From: Chryseobacterium sp. KLBC 52
Lineage (GTDB): Bacteria; Bacteroidota; Bacteroidia; Flavobacteriales; Weeksellaceae
Length of the DNA stretch: 64,000 nucleotides
Direction of reading: 5' to 3'
Assembly (NCBI RefSeq): GCF_003347605.1
Contig: NZ_QDFZ01000022.1
Coordinates: forward strand, 19,762 to 83,761
In this document: one piece after another, positions 17,624 through 25,830 of the stretch
Layout of the letters: every line of letters starts with the position of its first letter
How positions within the stretch are numbered: the first letter of the stretch is position 1
Notes under the pieces: model-generated
The model's input: only the letters and a program-made list of their open reading frames with translations
Databases searched by the model: none
Told to the model about the DNA's origin: nothing
Made by a program: the position numbers and the translations under genes

Positions 17624-17656
17624 AAACCTAACAGGTTTTCAAAACCTGTTAGGTTT
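17624..17656. repeat. Palindromic repeat, AGGTTT-AAACCT family
   Basis: A perfect inverted repeat: 16-base arms (AAACCTAACAGGTTTT and its complement) around one base. The same 16-base arms recur at 41881-41915. Intergenic, with no T-tract, so not a typical terminator. Confidence 0.7.
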
Positions 17657-17705
17657 ACAAAGATGGCAGCATATAATATCAGTCGAAAATCTTTACTTTT
17701 GCCGG

Positions 17706-18413
17706 ATGTTAGAAATTCTTTATCGCGACGAGCATCTTATTGCCATCAACAAACCCAGCGGATTACTGGTTCATAAATCATTCTATGCGGGAGAAGCCGA
17801 TACTTATGCTATTCAGGAATTGAAGAAACAGATTGGGCAAAAAGTATATCCTGTACACCGTTTAGACCGAAAAACTTCGGGCGTTTTGCTGTTTACTTTA
17901 GATAAAGATACCCTTAGAACCATGAGTGAGCAATTTGCATCACGGGAAGTGGAGAAAAAATATCTGGCCATTCTTCGGGGCTGGACAAAAGAAGAAGAAA
18001 CCATTGATTATGATTTGGTTAATGAAAATGAAGTTAAACAAAACGCCGTTACAAACTATCGTCGTTTGCAGACTTCAGAAATAGATTTACCTTTTTTAAA
18101 ACACCAGACTTCGAGATATTCTTTAGTAGAAGCAATTCCTGAAACCGGAAGATTTCATCAGTTGAGAAAGCATTTTAAACATATTCTCCATCCTATTTTA
18201 GGTTGCCGGAAACATGGCTGCAACAAGCAAAACAAATTGTGGCTTCAAACATTTGAGATCAATAAAATGACACTTCATGCCCATCAATTGATTTTCAATC
18301 ATCCTGTTTCTAACGAAAGAATTACCGTAAATGCTACTATAGATGAGGAATTCAAAAGAGTAGGGGATATTCTGAAATTTGATCTGAGTGCGTACTCTTC
18401 ATTAAAACCTTAA
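17706..18413 (+). CDS. truC: RluA-family pseudouridine synthase, TruC-like
   Basis: A 235-residue RNA-modifying enzyme. The catalytic motif HRLDRKTSGVLLF has Asp54. EILYRDEHLIAINKPSGLLVH near the N terminus and the C-terminal GRFHQLRKHFKHI (His/Arg-rich) segment match the TruC branch, which makes pseudouridine 65 in tRNA; family assignment to TruC rather than another RluA type rests on length, the lack of an S4 domain and GRFHQLRKH. The frame opens at 17607, but ATG 17706 starts the conserved domain. The gene follows a block of intergenic repeats and is not tightly linked to either neighbour. Confidence 0.85.
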   Translation: MLEILYRDEHLIAINKPSGLLVHKSFYAGEADTYAIQELKKQIGQKVYPVHRLDRKTSGVLLFTLDKDTLRTMSEQFASREVEKKYLAILRGWTKEEETIDYDLVNENEVKQNAVTNYRRLQTSEIDLPFLKHQTSRYSLVEAIPETGRFHQLRKHFKHILHPILGCRKHGCNKQNKLWLQTFEINKMTLHAHQLIFNHPVSNERITVNATIDEEFKRVGDILKFDLSAYSSLKP

Positions 18414-18423
18414 GATTTTAAAT

Positions 18424-18456
18424 ATCCTTGTCAAGGTTTTAAACCTTGACAAGGAT
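18424..18456. repeat. Palindromic repeat, AGGTTT-AAACCT family
   Basis: Arms ATCCTTGTCAAGGTTT and AAACCTTGACAAGGAT (16 bases each) flank one base, just after truC. It shares the AGGTTT-AAACCT centre with the repeats at 17624, 41881 and 55462 but has different outer bases. Confidence 0.6.
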
Positions 18457-18777
18457 GGGATTTCTAAGTATCCCATTCCATTTAACAGATAACACAGATT
18501 TCTCTGTACCTATTGTTTTAACGCAATGCTCGCAAAGTTATTGATAAATTACTTTTATTTCCGATCGCAAGGGCACTTCGTTCAGCAAAGGCTGATTGCG
18601 TGTACTTTGCTTAGTGAAACGCCCTTGCGAACCAAAATGTTTTCAGGATGGTAATATTTCTTTGCGATCGTAGCGTTTAAAAAAATGATCTCACCAATAT
18701 TTATATCTTATAGATGCTGTATATGAGATATTTCGATAAAATATCATACATCAATCCAACATTAATTTTAAAATGAG
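18457..18777. other. Gene-free stretch before pyrD
   Basis: No open frame of gene quality was seen on either strand. It holds the long imperfect hairpin at 18565-18630 and the repeated phrases GATCGCAAGG and GCGATCGTAGCG. The rest is AT-rich. It may be a repeat island continuing from the palindrome after truC. Confidence 0.4.
18565..18630. repeat. Long imperfect inverted repeat
   Basis: TCGCAAGGGC at 18565 pairs with GCCCTTGCGA ending at 18630, and AGCAAAG at about 18584 pairs with CTTTGCT at about 18605, with a mismatched middle and a loop of about 14 bases. It is not followed by T residues. Confidence 0.55.
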
Positions 18778-18785
18778 TAATTTTG
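18778..18785 (+). promoter_or_regulatory. -7 element for pyrD
   Basis: TAATTTTG matches TAnnTTTG 15 bases before the pyrD ATG, implying a very short leader. No -33 partner is evident. Confidence 0.35.
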
Positions 18786-18800
18786 TAAAACTTTTTTTCA

Positions 18801-19838
18801 ATGTACAAATCGCTCATTCGTCCGATCCTTTTCAAATTTGATCCTGAAGAAGTTCATCATTTTACATTTTCAATGCTTAAAAATTTTGGATTTCTTACCA
18901 AACTGTTTTTACCAAAACCTATTGAAGACAAACGTCTGGAAAGAGAAGTCTTTGGATTGAAATTTAAAAATCCTGTAGGACTGGCTGCCGGTTTCGATAA
19001 AAATGCAGTGTTATTTAACGAATTGGGAGATCTTGGTTTCGGATTTGTAGAAATCGGAACGGTAACGCCAAGAGCTCAGGCTGGAAATCCTAAGAAAAGA
19101 TTATTTCGTCTTATTGAAGATGGTGGAATCATCAACAGAATGGGATTCAACAATGACGGTCTTCAAGCGGCTATTGAAAAATTAAAATCCAACAAAGGGA
19201 AAATAATTATCGGTGGAAACATCGGAAAAAATACAGATACAAGCCCGGAAAATTATACTCAGGATTACTTAGACTGCTTTGAAGGTCTTCATCCTCATGT
19301 AGATTACTTTGTTCTGAATGTAAGCTGCCCGAATGTTGGAAGCCACGCCAAGCTGGAAGACGTAGACTATCTGAGAGAGCTGATTACAGAAGTGAAAAAA
19401 ATAAACCAGTCAAAATCTGTACAGAAGCCTATATTACTGAAAATTGCACCGGATCTGAATAACAATCAATTGGATGAAATCATAGAGCTGATTGCAGAAA
19501 CAAAGATTGATGGTATTGTAGTGTCCAATACATCAGTAAACAGAGAAGGGCTGAAAACCTCTCCGGAAGTTTTAGAACAGATCGGAAATGGTGGATTAAG
19601 CGGAAAACCTATCCGTGAGAGAAGTACCAAAATGATCAAATACCTTGCTGATAAAAGCAACAGAGCGTTTCCAATTATTGGAGTAGGAGGAATCCACTCT
19701 GCTAAAGATGCGATGGAGAAGCTGGATGCAGGAGCTACGCTGGTTCAGCTGTATACAGGATTTATTTATGAAGGTCCGGAACTGATCAACGAAATCAACA
19801 AGGAACTTCTGAAAAGAGCAAGCAGATTACCGAGATAA
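18801..19838 (+). CDS. pyrD: Dihydroorotate dehydrogenase (quinone), class 2
   Basis: A 345-residue membrane-associated flavoenzyme of pyrimidine synthesis, oxidising dihydroorotate and passing electrons to quinone. The N-terminal helix region YKSLIRPILFKFDPEEVHHF is typical of class 2 and binds the membrane. KNPVGLAAGFDKNAVLFNEL and GFVEIGTVTPRAQAGNPKKR are family signatures. NVSCPN contains the class 2 catalytic serine (Ser175), and the C terminus has the FMN phosphate loop (IGVGGIHSAKDAMEKL, GATLVQLYTGFIYEGP). It is complete, of normal length, and closed by a terminator. Confidence 0.96.
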   Translation: MYKSLIRPILFKFDPEEVHHFTFSMLKNFGFLTKLFLPKPIEDKRLEREVFGLKFKNPVGLAAGFDKNAVLFNELGDLGFGFVEIGTVTPRAQAGNPKKRLFRLIEDGGIINRMGFNNDGLQAAIEKLKSNKGKIIIGGNIGKNTDTSPENYTQDYLDCFEGLHPHVDYFVLNVSCPNVGSHAKLEDVDYLRELITEVKKINQSKSVQKPILLKIAPDLNNNQLDEIIELIAETKIDGIVVSNTSVNREGLKTSPEVLEQIGNGGLSGKPIRERSTKMIKYLADKSNRAFPIIGVGGIHSAKDAMEKLDAGATLVQLYTGFIYEGPELINEINKELLKRASRLPR

Positions 19839-19844
19839 AAATAG

Positions 19845-19873
19845 AAAGAGAGTTTTGATGACTCTCTTTTTTA
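19845..19873. terminator. Terminator after pyrD
   Basis: AAAGAGAGT/ACTCTCTTT forms a 9-bp stem with a TTTGATG loop and a T-tract. The stop codon of the convergent gene at 19871 lies inside the T-tract. Confidence 0.8.
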
Positions 19874-20761
19874 TTTTGACTTTACTACGGATGCATTTTT
19901 TAAATCTACGGTAAGTGTATGGGCAGGAGTGCTTTCGGATTTGGCTATTTTATATTGAATCGTTTGCCTGTCTTTGGATCTTGTTTTGGAGACATCGTAG
20001 ATATTTTCCCAGCAGCTTTCAATCAGGAATTCCTCATAGTTTTTATAGTTCCAGTCTTTGGTGAAATAAAGGACTCTGTAGCCTTTTTCTCCGTCGCTTG
20101 CGCCACATTGCCCACAGGCATTAAAATTTGATATTTGCTCAAAATAAAGCAGAACCCTGTTTCCATTTTCTCCTGAAGAATAGGAAATCAGTTCATTTCC
20201 ACCTGCTTTATTAATGAAATCGTAGGTGTTGATCTTTTTATTATTCGGTAAAAACAGATAATTGTTGAGACGGTAGATCATCGCATTGCCAGTAAATAAC
20301 TTTGCAGGCTGAATTTTTTTATCCAGATAAAAATGTCCGGGAATTGGATTATTTTTAAGAGTTGATTGATCAAATATAATAGATTCCTTTGGGGCTAATT
20401 TCTGGGCTATTTCATCTGTCTGTTCTACTTTCTGAAGAGAAGTGATCTGTTCTTTCAAAAGTTTCGAATTCTGCTTTTGTTTTGCTCCAAAGTTATACAG
20501 CGACAAATTTCCATAATAGTCATATATTCCGGTAAGCGGGATTTTCTTTTTGTATTTGTCATAATAGTACCATCCATCCACATAATGCTGATACTGATCA
20601 CAGTCTACAATACCTGAATAGTTGAGTTCCATGGTAATAGGTACTCCGTTGATCTCTCCGGTAAAAGTCTGGGAAGAATCAGTTACTTTCTTTAATTCAA
20701 CTTTCTGACTGAGAAAAAATGTGAGGAAAAAGAAAAAGAAGACACTGAAAATTTTTTTCAT
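19871..20761 (-). CDS. Secreted hypothetical protein (296 aa)
   Basis: A 296-residue exported protein with a very hydrophobic signal peptide (MKKIFSVFFFFFLTFFLSQ). The start of the mature part, SQTFTGEINGVPITMELNYSG, and the Tyr-rich WYYYDKYKKKIPLTGIYDYYG segment suggest beta structure; FNACGQCGASDGEKGY holds the only close cysteine pair. No family is recognised. It lies 28 bases after the DUF445 gene and is probably co-transcribed with it. Function unknown. Confidence 0.75.
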   Translation of the reverse strand: MKKIFSVFFFFFLTFFLSQKVELKKVTDSSQTFTGEINGVPITMELNYSGIVDCDQYQHYVDGWYYYDKYKKKIPLTGIYDYYGNLSLYNFGAKQKQNSKLLKEQITSLQKVEQTDEIAQKLAPKESIIFDQSTLKNNPIPGHFYLDKKIQPAKLFTGNAMIYRLNNYLFLPNNKKINTYDFINKAGGNELISYSSGENGNRVLLYFEQISNFNACGQCGASDGEKGYRVLYFTKDWNYKNYEEFLIESCWENIYDVSKTRSKDRQTIQYKIAKSESTPAHTLTVDLKNASVVKSK

Positions 20762-20789
20762 GGTTGAGTTATCGTGGATTTTAGTTTTT

Positions 20790-22034
20790 TTAAATGAAGA
20801 AGTGTGCGATGGTGTAGATGATCAGACCTACCAGCCCGCCGACCAGCGTTCCGTTCACCCGGATAAACTGCAGGTCTTTTCCTACTTCCAGTTCCAGCTT
20901 TTCACTGAGTTCTTTTCCCTGCCAGTTTCCAACGGTAGTACTGATGAGGTTTCCGAATTGATGAGTGTTTTTAAGAATATATTTATAAGCCGTCACCCGA
21001 ACCCAATGATCAATTTTATTCTGAAGGTTTTCATCGGTTTTTAAATTCTGGGCAAACTCATTCAGATTTTTAGTAAGATAGTTTTTCAACGCTGAATTTT
21101 CCTCCTGAAGTTCCTTCATCAGCGTTTTTTTGATGGAAACCCAGATGTCATTGGAATACTCATCCAGTTTGTCATTTTTCAGAAGCCCGTTTTTAATGGT
21201 TTTAAACTCTTCATCCCACTTTGGATCTTCTTTCAGGTCAACAGAGAATTCATGAATTTTCTGGGTAATTAATGTTCTTACTTCATGTTGGGGATCTTCT
21301 TCTATTTCCTTGAAAAAATCAGAAAGTCCGTCAGCAATTTTATCTGCAATTTTAGTATCTACAAAAGATGGAATGAATGAATAACTGCCTTTTTTTACCC
21401 GTTCCTGAATCATTTCATCGTTTTCAATGATGTATTCTTTGATCTGTTTTGAAAGATTGGTGATAATTCTCTGATGGTCATTTTTTTCCAATATGTAACC
21501 AATTCCGTTTCCCACCACTTTATTAAGCTTGATATCATCCGTCATTTCAGAAACCTTTTTGCTGATAAACTGGCTTACCGTAGAATCATCAAGTTTATTA
21601 AGAATATCAAGAACAATATCGGAAAGATTTTTAATCAAAATCTCCTGGCTTTTTTCCTTCCCCAGCCATTCTCCGACAAAATTGGAAACTTTAAGCTTTT
21701 GGATGTAAGGACGTATATTCTGAGGAGAAAGGAAGTTACCCACTACAAAATTTCCAAGGTTATCTCCCAGTCTCTGTTTACTGTTCTCAATCAGGTTGGT
21801 ATGGGGAATAGGAAGCCCCAGAGGATGACGGAACAATGCCGTTACCGCAAACCAGTCCGCAAGCGCACCTACCATTGCCGCTTCGGCAAAAGCCCGTACA
21901 TAGCCAATCCAATGAGAGTGATTAGACTTCTGTAAAATAGTGGTAACAATGAAAATAACTGCCATCAGGACAAATAATCCGGTGGCAAATGCTTTATATT
22001 TTCTGAGTTGTTTTCTTTTTGCTTCGTCATTCAT
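20790..22034 (-). CDS. DUF445 (YjiN-like) membrane protein
   Basis: A 414-residue inner-membrane protein. Two membrane segments near the N terminus (AFATGLFVLMAVIFIVTTIL and the AMVGALADWFAVTALFRHPLG region, the latter being the DUF445 signature GxxADWFAVxALFRxPLG) are followed by a long helical domain and a C-terminal membrane segment (GGLVGLIIYTIAHFFI). ATG 22034 is chosen because the frame's earlier start at 22202 would run into the msrB region. It is divergent from msrB by 61 bases. The molecular function of DUF445 proteins is not known. Confidence 0.88.
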   Translation of the reverse strand: MNDEAKRKQLRKYKAFATGLFVLMAVIFIVTTILQKSNHSHWIGYVRAFAEAAMVGALADWFAVTALFRHPLGLPIPHTNLIENSKQRLGDNLGNFVVGNFLSPQNIRPYIQKLKVSNFVGEWLGKEKSQEILIKNLSDIVLDILNKLDDSTVSQFISKKVSEMTDDIKLNKVVGNGIGYILEKNDHQRIITNLSKQIKEYIIENDEMIQERVKKGSYSFIPSFVDTKIADKIADGLSDFFKEIEEDPQHEVRTLITQKIHEFSVDLKEDPKWDEEFKTIKNGLLKNDKLDEYSNDIWVSIKKTLMKELQEENSALKNYLTKNLNEFAQNLKTDENLQNKIDHWVRVTAYKYILKNTHQFGNLISTTVGNWQGKELSEKLELEVGKDLQFIRVNGTLVGGLVGLIIYTIAHFFI

Positions 22035-22095
22035 ATTCTCAAATTTACTAAATTTGGTTATGAAACCATTCGTGGTTAAAGAATTAAAATTTACG

Positions 22096-22623
22096 ATGAA
22101 ATTTTTAATTTCAGTAGCCTTATTAATTATTCTGCAGGCATGTACGCAGAAATACGAACCTATTAAAACCCTTCCTATGGAAAATACAGAAGCAAAAAAC
22201 AATCCATACTATTCCAGAACAGATACTACCAAACTCAATGTTTCCAATGAAGAATGGAAAAAATTCCTTGCTCCGGACCTCTACGCCATTGCCAGAGAAG
22301 CAGCTACAGAAAGAGCTTTTACAGGAAAATATAATGAATTTGATGAGGTAGGTGAGTATTACTGTGCCGTGTGTGGAAATCATCTGTTCCGTTCCACCTC
22401 AAAATTTTCCAGCAGCTGTGGATGGCCAAGTTTCTTTGAAGCAGATAAAGAAGGCGTGTACTATGTAAGAGATCAGTCGTATGGAATGGATAGAGTAGAA
22501 GTACTTTGCAAAAGATGCGATTCCCATCTGGGACACGTTTTTGATGACGGCCCAAAGCCCACAGGATTGAGATATTGTATGAATTCTGTAAGCCTAGAAT
22601 TTGTTCCGGATTCTCAAAAATAA
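22096..22623 (+). CDS. msrB: Lipoprotein methionine-(R)-sulfoxide reductase
   Basis: A 175-residue exported MsrB repairing oxidised methionine in envelope proteins. MKFLISVALLIILQAC gives lipid attachment at Cys16. The catalytic domain (about 48-172) has two zinc CxxC pairs (C90-C93 in YYCAVCGN, C138-C141 in CKRC) and the catalytic cysteine in LRYCMNSVSL (Cys161). SCGWPSF is the substrate pocket. ATG 22096 is chosen at the signal sequence; the open frame begins earlier at 21940 inside the divergent gene. A lipid-anchored periplasmic MsrB is common in flavobacteria. Confidence 0.93.
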   Translation: MKFLISVALLIILQACTQKYEPIKTLPMENTEAKNNPYYSRTDTTKLNVSNEEWKKFLAPDLYAIAREAATERAFTGKYNEFDEVGEYYCAVCGNHLFRSTSKFSSSCGWPSFFEADKEGVYYVRDQSYGMDRVEVLCKRCDSHLGHVFDDGPKPTGLRYCMNSVSLEFVPDSQK

Positions 22624-22693
22624 ATGCTTTAATTCACAAAATCAGGACGTTAAAGTTTCTTAAATAGCGTTAAACTTTTTAGAGTTATAACCC

Positions 22694-22720
22694 TTTGGTA
22701 ATTATGTTTTTATAATTTTG
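22694..22720 (+). promoter_or_regulatory. Putative promoter of the L,D-transpeptidase gene
   Basis: TTTG at 22694-22697 and TAATTTTG at 22713-22720 resemble -33 and -7 elements with a short 15-base spacer. The ATG is 30 bases downstream. Confidence 0.4.
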
Positions 22721-22750
22721 CCCCACTAATTTGGATTTATATAGTATTGA

Positions 22751-23506
22751 ATGAAAGGAATTTATAGTGTATTAGGCCTTGTGTACATGGTTACGACTTC
22801 ATTCTACATTTCCCCAAAAGTAGCGGCGAAAAGTGAGAATGTAACAACAAAGAAAACTGAAAAAGTAGCTGAAACGAAATCTGAGAAAAGCACAACAGCT
22901 GTGTCTGCATCAGAAGCACTGTACCAATCTATTGCCTTTGACCCGGAACATGAACTGAACTATGAAGTGTTCTCAAAAGCATTAACTGGTTATGAAAATT
23001 TAAAAAAAGCAGGATTGCTTACCCAAGACTCGCATTTATTGACTATCTGCGATTTTTCTATGTCTTCTAACACCAAAAGACTTTGGATCATTGACCTTGA
23101 AGACAAAAAAGTTCTGTTCAACTCATTAGTAGCACACGGAAAAAATACAGGCGAAGAATTTGCGACGAATTTTTCTAACAAGGAAAGTTCGCTGCAGAGC
23201 AGCCTTGGATTTTATATCACGGATGCAACCTATCAGGGTGATAACGGATACTCTCTGAAATTATTGGGAATGGATAAGGGCTTTAATGATGCTGCATACA
23301 GAAGAGCAATTGTAATGCATGGTGCGGATTATGTAAGTGATGCATTTGCTGCGATGCACAAAAGAATTGGAAGAAGCTGGGGATGCCCTGCCGTCCCAAG
23401 AGAACTGACGCAGTCTATAATCAATACGATTAAAGGGAAGAACTGTCTGTTCATTTATTATCCCGATCAGAATTATCTTTCTTCCTCAGAATGGTTGAAA
23501 GCATAA
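22751..23506 (+). CDS. L,D-transpeptidase (YkuD_2-type) murein enzyme
   Basis: A 251-residue exported protein. After a signal peptide and a Lys/Thr/Glu-rich linker (about residues 25-52) comes a murein L,D-transpeptidase catalytic domain of the YkuD_2 family. The active-site motif is GRSWGCPAVP with Cys212, and the preceding VMHGADYVSDAFAAMHKRIG supplies the histidine. Such enzymes make 3-3 peptidoglycan cross-links or attach proteins to peptidoglycan; which applies here is unknown. Monocistronic, closed by the terminator at 23511. Confidence 0.88.
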   Translation: MKGIYSVLGLVYMVTTSFYISPKVAAKSENVTTKKTEKVAETKSEKSTTAVSASEALYQSIAFDPEHELNYEVFSKALTGYENLKKAGLLTQDSHLLTICDFSMSSNTKRLWIIDLEDKKVLFNSLVAHGKNTGEEFATNFSNKESSLQSSLGFYITDATYQGDNGYSLKLLGMDKGFNDAAYRRAIVMHGADYVSDAFAAMHKRIGRSWGCPAVPRELTQSIINTIKGKNCLFIYYPDQNYLSSSEWLKA

Positions 23507-23510
23507 AATT

Positions 23511-23537
23511 AAAGCAGTCATTTTTTGACTGCTTTTT
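23511..23537. terminator. Bidirectional terminator, AAGCAGTCA type
   Basis: AAAGCAGTCA and TGACTGCTTT form a 10-bp stem followed by T residues. The stop of the convergent kinase gene overlaps its end. A near-identical stem terminates the cupin gene at 28138. Confidence 0.8.
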
Positions 23538-24909
23538 AATTTTTGGAGGGGAATTCTACAATAAATACACTTCCTTTTGACACTTCAGAATCTATGGTCA
23601 ATTTTCCTTCGTGTATTTCTACAATTCTTTTTACAATGGAAAGACCTATTCCGTTTCCTTTTTCGAAACTTTTATTGGAACCGCGGTAAAAAAGATCAAA
23701 AATTCTTGAAAGATCTTTCTCTGAAATACCGATGCCATGATCAACAAAACGGATTTTTATATGTTCTGTTTTAGTTTCTATCTCAATATGACAGCTTTTG
23801 TCTGCCGAATATTTACAGGCATTCTCTATTAAGTTCGAAAAAGCAACCTGCAGCAGGTAAGGATTACCATAAAAATCATAATTGTTTTCATCATCATCTG
23901 AGGCATTGCTCATATAATTGATCCCGATTTTGAAGCCGGCATTTTTCTGCAGCAATGCAAGCTTGGCTTCTGCTAAAATCTCATCCAGACGTAGATTGGT
24001 AAAACTGATCTGTGATACATCATAGCTGGCTCTGGCAAAATCTAACAAGGCAGATGACAACTCCGAAGCGTCATTGGCATCCTGCAGAGCATTGTCAATA
24101 GAAAGCTTATAGTCATCCAAGGTAACGTTAAGTTCCTTGGCAAGCTCAAGTTCTGCAATTAAGGTAGAAAGAGGAGTCCGGAATTCATGAGAAATAGTGG
24201 TCACGAATTGCTTATGATTGTTGAAGGATTTTTCAAGCCTGTTGAAGGTAGAATTAAAAGTTTCCGTGAGTTCATAAATCTCATCTTTTGCCTTGGGAAT
24301 ATCCAGCCGTTTATTAAGGTTGTGCTCTGAAATATCACGGATCTGGAGAATGATATCCTTTAAAGGCTTAAGCGTATAATAGGAAAAAAGAAATCCTATA
24401 ATAAAAATGATAACAATGGAGCTGATGTAGATGATGATAATATCTTTTTTAAACTCAGAAATATGGGCTTTTCCCGTAACATCAACTGCGCTTCCGATGA
24501 TATAATATTTTTCTCCGTTGGAGGAGAGTTGAATGGCAATATACTGACGATCACCCCGCTGCCAGAATATTCTGTTTTTATCGGATCTGATCATTTTATC
24601 CAGATATTTTTCATTGCTTTTGAGAGGAGGAAGATCTGTGAAGGTAAGCTCTTTTTTGCTGTTATAAACGCTGATGTCTGCTTCATTCAGAAGTTTTTGG
24701 TTACGCTGGTGGAGTTCACGGATTTTTTCATCACTGATTCTGGCATCAAATATAAATTCTGAACGCCAGATCACTTTGTATCCCAGCCGGTCATTGAATT
24801 CATCTTCTCTGTTTTTTTCAGAAACAAAATAAAGAACGTAAGCAAACAAAAATAAGATGCCTGCCGTAAGGATGGAATAAATGAGTGCTGTTCGGGTTGC
24901 TATTTTCAT
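23536..24909 (-). CDS. Two-component sensor histidine kinase
   Basis: A 457-residue membrane kinase. Two membrane segments (about 8-28 and about 155-178, IIIIYISSIVIIFIIGFLFSYY) flank a periplasmic sensor domain; a HAMP region follows (LKPLKDIILQIRDISEHNL). The HisKA domain carries the phospho-accepting histidine in TISHEFRTPLSTLIAELE, and the ATPase domain has NLIENACKYS (N box), VDHGIGISEKDL (G1) and GNGIGLSIVK (G2). The start codon overlaps the stop of the response regulator by 4 bases, so the two are translationally coupled. It probably controls the divergent porin operon. Confidence 0.92.
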   Translation of the reverse strand: MKIATRTALIYSILTAGILFLFAYVLYFVSEKNREDEFNDRLGYKVIWRSEFIFDARISDEKIRELHQRNQKLLNEADISVYNSKKELTFTDLPPLKSNEKYLDKMIRSDKNRIFWQRGDRQYIAIQLSSNGEKYYIIGSAVDVTGKAHISEFKKDIIIIYISSIVIIFIIGFLFSYYTLKPLKDIILQIRDISEHNLNKRLDIPKAKDEIYELTETFNSTFNRLEKSFNNHKQFVTTISHEFRTPLSTLIAELELAKELNVTLDDYKLSIDNALQDANDASELSSALLDFARASYDVSQISFTNLRLDEILAEAKLALLQKNAGFKIGINYMSNASDDDENNYDFYGNPYLLQVAFSNLIENACKYSADKSCHIEIETKTEHIKIRFVDHGIGISEKDLSRIFDLFYRGSNKSFEKGNGIGLSIVKRIVEIHEGKLTIDSEVSKGSVFIVEFPSKN

Positions 24910-25592
24910 AATTGTGAAGCAAAAATAAATCCTACTCCGGGTTTGGTGTGAATCAGTTTATGATCAAAATTTTTATCAATCTTTTTCCGTAAATAAGCAA
25001 TATAGACATCAATATAGTTGGTTCCGGTGTCGAAATGATTCCCCCATACATTTTCGGCAATTTCTTCACGGGTAAGAATTCTTTCGGCATTGCTTACCAG
25101 AAATACCAGGAGTTTAAATTCTTTGGGAGTAAGTTCTATTTCCGCTCCGTTTCTGAAAACTCTGTTGAATTTCTTATCGATCTTCAGGTCATGATATTCG
25201 AGTTCGGTCAGATAAGCTTCTTTATTTTTATTTGATCTCCTCTGCAGAATAGCTTTGATTCTCACATAGAGCTCCCGGATCTCAAAAGGTTTCACCATAT
25301 AGTCATCTGCTCCGGCGTCAAATCCTTCAATTTTTTCATCAATCGTTCCAAGAGCGGTAAGCATGATGATGGGAAGGTCAGGATATTGCTGTTTGATCAG
25401 TTTGGACAGATCAATACCACTCATTTTCGGGAGCATAATATCCATAATGGCCAGATCAAATGTTATTTTATTCAGCAGGACAATCGCATCTTCTGCATCT
25501 TCCGAAATATAAACCTGATATTGCTGGCTCTCCAGCCCCCTTTTCAAAAGGCTTGAAACGCGTGAATTATCTTCTACAATTAAAATTTTCAT
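24906..25592 (-). CDS. OmpR-family response regulator
   Basis: A 228-residue regulator: receiver domain with the phosphorylated aspartate in LAIMDIMLPKMSG and the conserved Lys in DYMVKPFEIRELYVR, then an OmpR/PhoB winged helix (ELTPKEFKLLVFLVSNAERILTREEI, TNYIDVYIAYLRKKID). ATG 25592 begins the canonical MKILIVEDN; the frame's earlier start at 25661 is rejected. It is first in the operon with the kinase and diverges from the porin gene across 238 bases that hold three 11-bp direct repeats typical of OmpR/PhoB binding sites. Confidence 0.93.
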   Translation of the reverse strand: MKILIVEDNSRVSSLLKRGLESQQYQVYISEDAEDAIVLLNKITFDLAIMDIMLPKMSGIDLSKLIKQQYPDLPIIMLTALGTIDEKIEGFDAGADDYMVKPFEIRELYVRIKAILQRRSNKNKEAYLTELEYHDLKIDKKFNRVFRNGAEIELTPKEFKLLVFLVSNAERILTREEIAENVWGNHFDTGTNYIDVYIAYLRKKIDKNFDHKLIHTKPGVGFIFASQL

Positions 25593-25733
25593 AAAGAAAT
25601 ACGATGAATAGGGGTGTTGGTTTTTCAAACGTTTTTTTGATTTTAAAAGCCTGACTTTCATTTATTCCCAAAGCACTGTACAAAGGTATTTTATATTTTT
25701 CTTTTATCAGAAAACATTCCCCCTTTTAATAGT

Positions 25734-25766
25734 TTTCTATAAGGTTTCTAATAGATTTCTAATACC
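25734..25766. promoter_or_regulatory. Three 11-bp direct repeats, probable response-regulator site
   Basis: TTTCTATAAGG, TTTCTAATAGA and TTTCTAATACC start at 25734, 25745 and 25756, exactly 11 bases apart, the pitch of PhoB/OmpR tandem sites. They end 20 bases before the porin -7 element, a position suitable for activation, and lie between the regulator gene and the porin. Binding by the adjacent regulator is inferred. Confidence 0.6.
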
Positions 25767-25785
25767 TGTCGGCCTTTTAGCAATC

Positions 25786-25793
25786 TAATTTTG
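25786..25793 (+). promoter_or_regulatory. -7 element of the porin operon
   Basis: TAATTTTG matches TAnnTTTG, 38 bases before the porin ATG. There is no TTTG at the -33 position, as expected for an activator-dependent promoter. Confidence 0.5.
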
Positions 25794-25830
25794 TCCCGTT
25801 GAAATCAACAAAAGATAAGAATAGAAAAAT

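Noticed and set aside
18457..18777. Possible tRNA or small RNA gene in the gene-free stretch
   Set aside because: No cloverleaf with T-loop (GTTCRANNC) was found; only the imperfect hairpin stands out.
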